A stretch of 26,815 bases of DNA, taken from positions 1 through 26,815 of the forward strand of contig JBFHGJ010000078.1 in the NCBI GenBank assembly GCA_041583135.1, in the 5' to 3' direction. Both the position numbers and the translations under genes were made by a program. Shown here one piece after another: positions 21,782 to 26,815 of the stretch. Each line of letters opens with the position of its first letter. Within the stretch, counting starts at the first letter, position 1. This DNA comes from JABSOG01 sp041583135. Lineage in GTDB: Bacteria > Pseudomonadota > Gammaproteobacteria > Enterobacterales > Alteromonadaceae. The notes under the pieces are model-generated. The model was not told the DNA's origin and made no database searches. It saw only the letters and a program-made list of their open reading frames with translations.

Positions 21782-23914
21782 ATGAAAATTCAAAATATCT
21801 CAAAAGTCTGCGCAGCAGTAGCTTGTGCCCTGACTCTTTCTGCTAACGCCGCCGACGTACGTGATGCAGCCGAAATGGCTCGTGGCTACACTGGCAACGA
21901 CATCAACACCGTTATGGGTTTGACTGGTGATCAGAAAGTTAGAGCAGCAAAAACTGTTAAGCTTGACAATGGTGTAACCAAAGTTCGCTTCGAACAAACC
22001 TACAAAGGCGTGCCAGTATTCGGTTCTGTTGTAACTGCAACTAAAACCGATATGGATATGTTCACTGACGTTCACGGCAAATTCATTGACTTGAGCAACC
22101 AGTTCATCAATGTATCGCCTAAGATCCCAGCTGCCAAAGCAATGCAAGACGCTGTAGCAAACGACAAGCGTATCAATGGCAACAAATTGTTGGCTGCACG
22201 CGTTTACAACAAGCAAAACGACATGTTCTTGTACCCTATGGGTGACACCTACAAGTTGGCACACCGCGTATCTTACGTTGTTCCAGCTGTTAAAGGTGGC
22301 GAGCCAAGCCGTCCAGTTTTCTTCATCGATGCTGAAAACGGCGAAATCTTGTTTGCTTATGAGAACTTGCAGCACGCTAACGGCACAGGCCCTGGCGGTA
22401 ACACCAAAACTGGCCAATACGAGTACGGCACTGACTACGGTTACTTAGATGTAACTCAAAGTGGTTCTACTTGTACTATGAACAACACTAACGTTAAAAC
22501 CGTTAACTTGAACCATGGTACTTCTGGCACAACTGCGTTCAGCTACACCTGCCCACGCAATACTACTAAATCAATCAACGGTGCCTATGCGCCATTGAAT
22601 GATGCTCACTACTTCGGTGGCGTAGTATTCAACATGTTTAACAGCTGGGTTGGTTCACCTCCTCTGACTTTCCAATTGACCATGCGTGTTCACTACTCTA
22701 ACAGCTATGAGAATGCGTTCTGGGATGGTTCTGCCATGACTTTCGGTGATGGTGCTACTACTTTCTACCCATTGGTATCTCTTGACGTATCTGCCCATGA
22801 GGTTGCTCACGGTTTCACCGAGCAAAACTCTGGCCTAGTATACTCTGGCATGTCAGGCGGTATGAACGAAGCATACTCAGATATGGCTGGTGAAGCTGCT
22901 GAAAACTTCATGAAAGGTTCAAACGACTGGCAAGTTGGTGCAGACATCTTCAAAGGTTCAGGTGCATTGCGTTACATGAACAACCCACCTGCTGATGGCA
23001 AGTCTATCGACCACGCTAGCAACTTCACTTCTAGCATGGACGTTCACTACAGCTCTGGTGTATTCAACAAAGCATTCTACTTGTTGGCTACTACTTCAGG
23101 CTGGACTGTACAAAAAGCCTTTAAAGCAATGTCTTTGGCTAACCAAACTTACTGGTCTGCAAGCTCTACTTTCGATGCCGGTGCAGCTGGCGTATGTAAA
23201 GCCGCTTCTGACTTAGGTTACTCTGTAGCTGACGTTAACGCAGCCTTCACTGCTGTTGGTGTTAACGGTGGTACTGACTGTGGCGCGACTCCTCCTCCTC
23301 CAACTGGCGGTGAGTTGACCAAAGGTGTTCCACAAACCAACATCTCTGGCGCTTCTGGTAGCGAAACTAACTTCTTCTACAACGCTCCTGCTGGCGCTGG
23401 CGACGTAACCTTCACTATGAGTGGCGGTACTGGTGACGGTGACCTTTATGTACGTAAAGGTGCTGCTCCTACTACTTCTACCTATGATTGTCGTCCGTAC
23501 AAATCAGGTAACAACGAAACTTGTACTACTAATGGTTCAGGCACTCACTATGCCATGATCCGTGGTTACTCTGCATACAGCGGTGTTTCTTTGGTAGCTG
23601 ACCACGTTACTTCTGGCGGCGGTACTTGTGCTACTTTGAACCAAAGCAACTTGAGTGCTACTACCGGTAACTGGAATAACTTCAGTGTTGACCTAACCGG
23701 TTGTGCCAGCAACAAGACTGCAACCATCTCTGGTGGTACTGGTGACGCTGACTTGTACACTCGTTCAGGTTCTGCTCCAACCACGACTACTTACGATTGC
23801 CGTCCATATGCTGCCGGTAACAGCGAGTCTTGTGCGTTGACTAAAGGTAGCGTTCAGCACATCGGTGTTCGCGCTTACTCTAGCTACTCAGGTGTTACTC
23901 TGACTGCTAACTAA
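21782..23914 (+). CDS. Secreted M4 metalloprotease (pseudolysin/vibriolysin type), copy 3
   Basis: 710 residues. Signal peptide about 1-23 (MKIQNISKVCAAVACAL, ends ANAA). FTP propeptide about 38-108 and PepSY about 112-195; mature start near GTGPGGN (201-207). Zinc site HEVAH (339-343), Glu363 in GGMNEAYSD, active His422. A Pro-rich linker (504-507) leads to two PPC domains (about 510-610 and 615-710), each with DCRPY. The catalytic part is closest to copy 1 in short blocks such as GGVVFNMFN and VGSPPLTFQ, while the second PPC is distinct, with an extra Cys pair (616 and 641). Codon use is as biased as in copy 2. It has a long AT-rich leader and its own double terminator. Confidence 0.95.
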   Translation: MKIQNISKVCAAVACALTLSANAADVRDAAEMARGYTGNDINTVMGLTGDQKVRAAKTVKLDNGVTKVRFEQTYKGVPVFGSVVTATKTDMDMFTDVHGKFIDLSNQFINVSPKIPAAKAMQDAVANDKRINGNKLLAARVYNKQNDMFLYPMGDTYKLAHRVSYVVPAVKGGEPSRPVFFIDAENGEILFAYENLQHANGTGPGGNTKTGQYEYGTDYGYLDVTQSGSTCTMNNTNVKTVNLNHGTSGTTAFSYTCPRNTTKSINGAYAPLNDAHYFGGVVFNMFNSWVGSPPLTFQLTMRVHYSNSYENAFWDGSAMTFGDGATTFYPLVSLDVSAHEVAHGFTEQNSGLVYSGMSGGMNEAYSDMAGEAAENFMKGSNDWQVGADIFKGSGALRYMNNPPADGKSIDHASNFTSSMDVHYSSGVFNKAFYLLATTSGWTVQKAFKAMSLANQTYWSASSTFDAGAAGVCKAASDLGYSVADVNAAFTAVGVNGGTDCGATPPPPTGGELTKGVPQTNISGASGSETNFFYNAPAGAGDVTFTMSGGTGDGDLYVRKGAAPTTSTYDCRPYKSGNNETCTTNGSGTHYAMIRGYSAYSGVSLVADHVTSGGGTCATLNQSNLSATTGNWNNFSVDLTGCASNKTATISGGTGDADLYTRSGSAPTTTTYDCRPYAAGNSESCALTKGSVQHIGVRAYSSYSGVTLTAN

Positions 23915-23934
23915 GAACGAAATTGTTGCTTGAC

Positions 23935-24004
23935 CCAAGGGCCTAGGCCCTTGGTGATAGACAATAACATTCGATTAAAAAGCCCGGTTTTTACCGGGCT
24001 TTTT
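23935..24004. terminator. Palindrome plus strong bidirectional terminator after M4 copy 3
   Basis: CCAAGGGCCTAGGCCCTTGG (23935-23954) is a perfect 20-base palindrome. It is followed by a perfect 12-bp stem AAAAAGCCCGGT/ACCGGGCTTTTT (23977-23988 and 23993-24004) with a TTTT loop. T-runs on both sides let the second hairpin end both the M4 gene and the convergent DUF1285 gene. Confidence 0.9.
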
Positions 24005-24062
24005 GTGTCTGGGGGTTAAGTTATTCTTCCTACAACTATAAAAGCTGGCTTCTGGTGGCGCA

Positions 24063-24602
24063 CTATTGTGTCCCAATGGTAAAAGCTTGCCCGGCGCTTT
24101 GAATTTGCCATTGTTCTTTGCCGTCCACTTCTATGCTTTGAGCTATCTCTGCCAGTTGGTAATACACATTGCGGTGAATGCCCGCTTGCATATTGCGGTG
24201 AATGTTCAGGTAGAGTGGGGCTTGTTGTGCGCCGGTTGGCAGCACCAGTGGGTAGTCGTTAGACAGCAAAAACTCGTTACCGACATTGGTGGTAAAAATG
24301 ATAGATGGTCCAAGTTCAGTGTCTTCTGTGCGCCATTGGGTGACGACAAAAGGCGCGTCTTCGACTTTAATGCGGACTTTTTCTACCGGGGTAATGAGGT
24401 AGTAGTCATTGTCCTTTTTAGTGAGCACTTGGGCAAACAGTTTAACCAGCGGCAAACGGCCTATTGGTGTGCCCATGTAGTGCCAAGTGCCGTCAAATTG
24501 AATATGAATATCCATGTCGCCGCAAAAAGGCGGATCCCATTGTTCGAGCGGTGGGTGTTTGTTTTTGTCTTTAAGTTGTAGGGTTAGCGATTGAATATCC
24601 AT
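24063..24602 (-). CDS. DUF1285-family protein
   Basis: 179 residues, no signal peptide. Recognisable DUF1285 blocks are PPLEQWDPPFCGDMDI (about 17-32), DGTWHYMGTPIGRLPLVKLF (37-56), the YYLITPVEKVRIKVEDAPF region (67-85) and a NVYYQLAEIA block near the C-terminus. The family is widespread in proteobacteria and has no firmly assigned function. It is divergently placed 83 bases from the penicillin-acylase-like gene and convergent with the third M4 gene, which it meets at a bidirectional terminator. Start ATG 24602 is chosen because the family starts just before this Pro-rich region and no better start is upstream. Confidence 0.87.
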   Translation of the reverse strand: MDIQSLTLQLKDKNKHPPLEQWDPPFCGDMDIHIQFDGTWHYMGTPIGRLPLVKLFAQVLTKKDNDYYLITPVEKVRIKVEDAPFVVTQWRTEDTELGPSIIFTTNVGNEFLLSNDYPLVLPTGAQQAPLYLNIHRNMQAGIHRNVYYQLAEIAQSIEVDGKEQWQIQSAGQAFTIGTQ

Positions 24603-24685
24603 GGGCTGGGGGCTCTAGTATCTTTACATTTACTATAGCTTTGACTAAATTTCATGTGAAAACAACAGCATTTCAAGGATTTTAG

Positions 24686-26815
24686 ATGAAGGTCGGCGTC
24701 ACTTTGTTTCGCGATAGAAACGGCATAGCCCATATTAAGGCCGACTCACTTATCGATTTGTATTACGGTCAAGGTTTTGTCCATGGCCGTGATCGCCTAA
24801 TGCAAATGTGTTTGATGCGGGTTTTGGGGCAAGGGCGCATTTGTGAATTGCTGCACGATGACGATGAAAGCCTCAAAATTGATCAGTTCTTCCGCCGCAT
24901 GAACTGGCAAAAAAACCTCAAAAATGAAATCGACAAACTCAATGTCGAAGATCACGCCGCTATTGAAGCTTACTGCTATGGCATCAACAACGCGATGAAA
25001 AAGTCTATCCCTTGGGAATTTCGGGTGTTGGGATACAAACCCGAGCCATGGAAGCCGCAAGACTGCATTTTAATGGTGCGCATGATGGGCTATTTGACCT
25101 TAGCCCAGTCCCAAGGTGAAATCGAGCGCCTGTTGGTGGAGATGGTTCAAGCCGGTGTCAGTGAAGACAAGTTACAGGCGCTATTTCCCGACAAGCTCGA
25201 AGGCTTAGATATTGAGCTGCTAAAAAAGGTGACGCTTGGCGAGCGTATCGTTAAGCCAGAATCCTTATGGGGTGGCGTTATGCCGCGCATGATGGCCTCG
25301 AACAACTGGGTAGTAAACGGCAGTAAAACCAAGTCCCGTAAGCCGATGTTGGCCAATGACCCTCATCTTGAAGGCAACCGGCTACCCAATGTCTGGTATG
25401 AAAACGTTTTTATCGGCAACGACCGTTACATGATGGGGGTGTCTATGCCCGGTATTCCGGGTATTTTGTCGGGGCGCAACAACAATGTTTCATGGGGGGT
25501 TACCTACGCTTTTATCGACACCATCGACTCATGGATTGAACATTGTAAGGAAGGGCGTTATTACCGTGAAAACGACAAGGCTTGGCATGACTTTGAATTG
25601 CGTAATGAATTGATCAAACGCAAAAACAATCCTACGGTCGCCATGCAATGTTATGAAAATGCGCATGGCTTGGTGGATGGTGATCCGACGGTAGATGGCT
25701 ATTATTTGGCAACACGCTGGAGTGGTAGCGATGGCGGTATTGAAACCATCATGGCGTCTATCAATATGTGGGGGGTTAAAAGCGTACACAAAGCCAAGGC
25801 GCTGGCGGCTAAAATCGACTCCGGCTGGAGCTTTGTTTTTGCCGATACCCTTGGCGATATCGGCTTTCAGATGACCGGTAAAGTGCCAGTGCGACGTGAA
25901 GGCATCAGTGGTCTTGTGCCACTGCCGGGTTGGTTGGCCGAAAACGACTGGCAAGGATTTCATTCGCCAACGGCGATGCCCCAGTGTATCAACCCGGAGC
26001 AAGGCTATTTTTGTACTGCCAACAATGATTTGAATCAATACGGCCGTATCAGCCCAATTAATATTTGTATGGCGTCATACCGCGCTGATCGTATTGCCGA
26101 ACTGTTACAAAAGGGCAGCAAGTTTACCTTCGATAGCTTTCGTGAAATGCAGTTCGATGTTTACTCCAAGCAGGCTGAATTGTTTATGCCTATCCTCAAG
26201 CCGCTATTGCCCAATACTACCCAAGGCAACATCTTAAAAAACTGGGATCTCAAATATGACGCTCAGTCCCAAGGGGCCTACTTGTTTGAAATGGTGCTCA
26301 AGGCGATTTACCACGACGTTTTTGCTTTACATGGTTTAGGCTCGCCGGTGGTGAAATACCTCACCCAAGAAACCAGCATATTCATTGATTTTTATCATAA
26401 CTTCGATGCGGTATTGCTGGCGGATGACTCACCTTGGTTTGACGGTAAAAGCCGTGATGAGATCTTCAAAAACGCCGCCCAACGCGCCTTGCAGCTCTCG
26501 CCAAAAGCGTGGGGTCAGGTGCAGAGCATCATGCTCAAGAACATCTTTTTTGACGGCAAGCTGCCGTTTATGCTCGGTTTTGACAAAGGCCCTATCACCA
26601 TTATTGGTGGTAGAGCAACGGTACATCAAGGCCAGATATACCGTAACGCCGGTCGCCAAACGACTTTTATTCCTACAGTACGGTTGATCACCGACATGGG
26701 ACGTCACGAGGTTTATACCAGCTTGCTGGGTGGCCCATCAGACAGGCGCTTTTCTAAATGGTATGCCAGTGATGTCGAGCATTGGAGCAATGGACAATAC
26801 AAGCTGTTGACGCCA
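24686..26815 (+). CDS. Penicillin acylase family Ntn hydrolase, 3' end cut by the window
   Basis: 710 codons open to the last base. ATG 24686 has CAAGGA at about 24675-24680. The family splits an amide bond (penicillins, acyl-homoserine lactones or other N-acyl compounds). The N-terminal block FRDRNGIAHIKADS and GQGFVHGRDRLMQM is typical. Self-cleavage would occur before Ser205 in MASNNWVV, exposing the catalytic Ser; NDPHL follows (about 226-230), then GIPGILSGRNNNVSWGVT. The near-terminal GGPSDRRFSKWYASD and HWSNGQY show that only a few residues are missing. There is no signal peptide: the protein begins directly in the domain, whereas most family members are periplasmic, so it is probably cytoplasmic. 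The substrate is not readable from sequence. Confidence 0.9.
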   Translation, partial: MKVGVTLFRDRNGIAHIKADSLIDLYYGQGFVHGRDRLMQMCLMRVLGQGRICELLHDDDESLKIDQFFRRMNWQKNLKNEIDKLNVEDHAAIEAYCYGINNAMKKSIPWEFRVLGYKPEPWKPQDCILMVRMMGYLTLAQSQGEIERLLVEMVQAGVSEDKLQALFPDKLEGLDIELLKKVTLGERIVKPESLWGGVMPRMMASNNWVVNGSKTKSRKPMLANDPHLEGNRLPNVWYENVFIGNDRYMMGVSMPGIPGILSGRNNNVSWGVTYAFIDTIDSWIEHCKEGRYYRENDKAWHDFELRNELIKRKNNPTVAMQCYENAHGLVDGDPTVDGYYLATRWSGSDGGIETIMASINMWGVKSVHKAKALAAKIDSGWSFVFADTLGDIGFQMTGKVPVRREGISGLVPLPGWLAENDWQGFHSPTAMPQCINPEQGYFCTANNDLNQYGRISPINICMASYRADRIAELLQKGSKFTFDSFREMQFDVYSKQAELFMPILKPLLPNTTQGNILKNWDLKYDAQSQGAYLFEMVLKAIYHDVFALHGLGSPVVKYLTQETSIFIDFYHNFDAVLLADDSPWFDGKSRDEIFKNAAQRALQLSPKAWGQVQSIMLKNIFFDGKLPFMLGFDKGPITIIGGRATVHQGQIYRNAGRQTTFIPTVRLITDMGRHEVYTSLLGGPSDRRFSKWYASDVEHWSNGQYKLLTP

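Noticed and set aside
24066..24581. 171-codon open frame opposite the DUF1285 gene
   Set aside because: The minus-strand protein matches DUF1285 blocks; the plus-strand frame is a shadow.

Overview
The window reads as chromosome of a marine-type gammaproteobacterium, most likely order Alteromonadales (Shewanella/Pseudoalteromonas-like). The genus cannot be fixed from this sequence. Supporting signs are pseudolysin/vibriolysin-type M4 proteases with C-terminal PPC domains, a GlyGly-CTERM exoprotease, a TonB receptor/flavin halogenase/SapC/cupin-8 cluster, and proteobacterial CmoM, ArfB, CheX and MscS. No integrase, transposase, tRNA, rRNA or CRISPR array is visible.

Layout. 1-482: REP/MITE-like palindromic DNA without a convincing gene. 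497-3777 (minus): a secreted metzincin protease with a rhombosortase-type C-terminal tail, translationally coupled to a small lipoprotein. 4014-5745 (plus): two tandem paralogous proteins of unknown function, each followed by little space. 5746-6058: a dense control region with two LacI-type operators 53 bp apart, a terminator-like hairpin between them, two promoter candidates and a long inverted repeat. 6059-12407 (plus): TonB-dependent receptor, flavin-dependent halogenase-like protein, SapC-family protein and cupin-8 (JmjC-like) oxygenase, a probable nutrient-uptake/modification operon. 12433-13631 (minus): arfB-cmoM, a translation-quality pair overlapping by one base. 13963-23914 (plus): three paralogous secreted M4 metalloproteases, each with its own long leader and strong terminator, separated by a REP-type tandem repeat, cheX (minus) and mscS (plus). 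24063-24602 (minus): a DUF1285 protein. 24686 to the window end (plus): a penicillin-acylase-family Ntn hydrolase that lacks a signal peptide and runs off the edge.

How the parts may work together (inference). Four secreted metalloproteases would degrade external protein. The TonB receptor cluster would import a ligand, under LacI-type control that usually answers to a sugar. Codon choice in the second and third M4 genes is strongly biased to GGT/ACT/GTT/GCT, which suggests very high expression compared with the first. The least explained parts are the tandem paralogs at 4014-5745, the control region in front of the TonB receptor, the protease-coupled lipoprotein, and the two REP-type repeat clusters, which have no transposase in the window.
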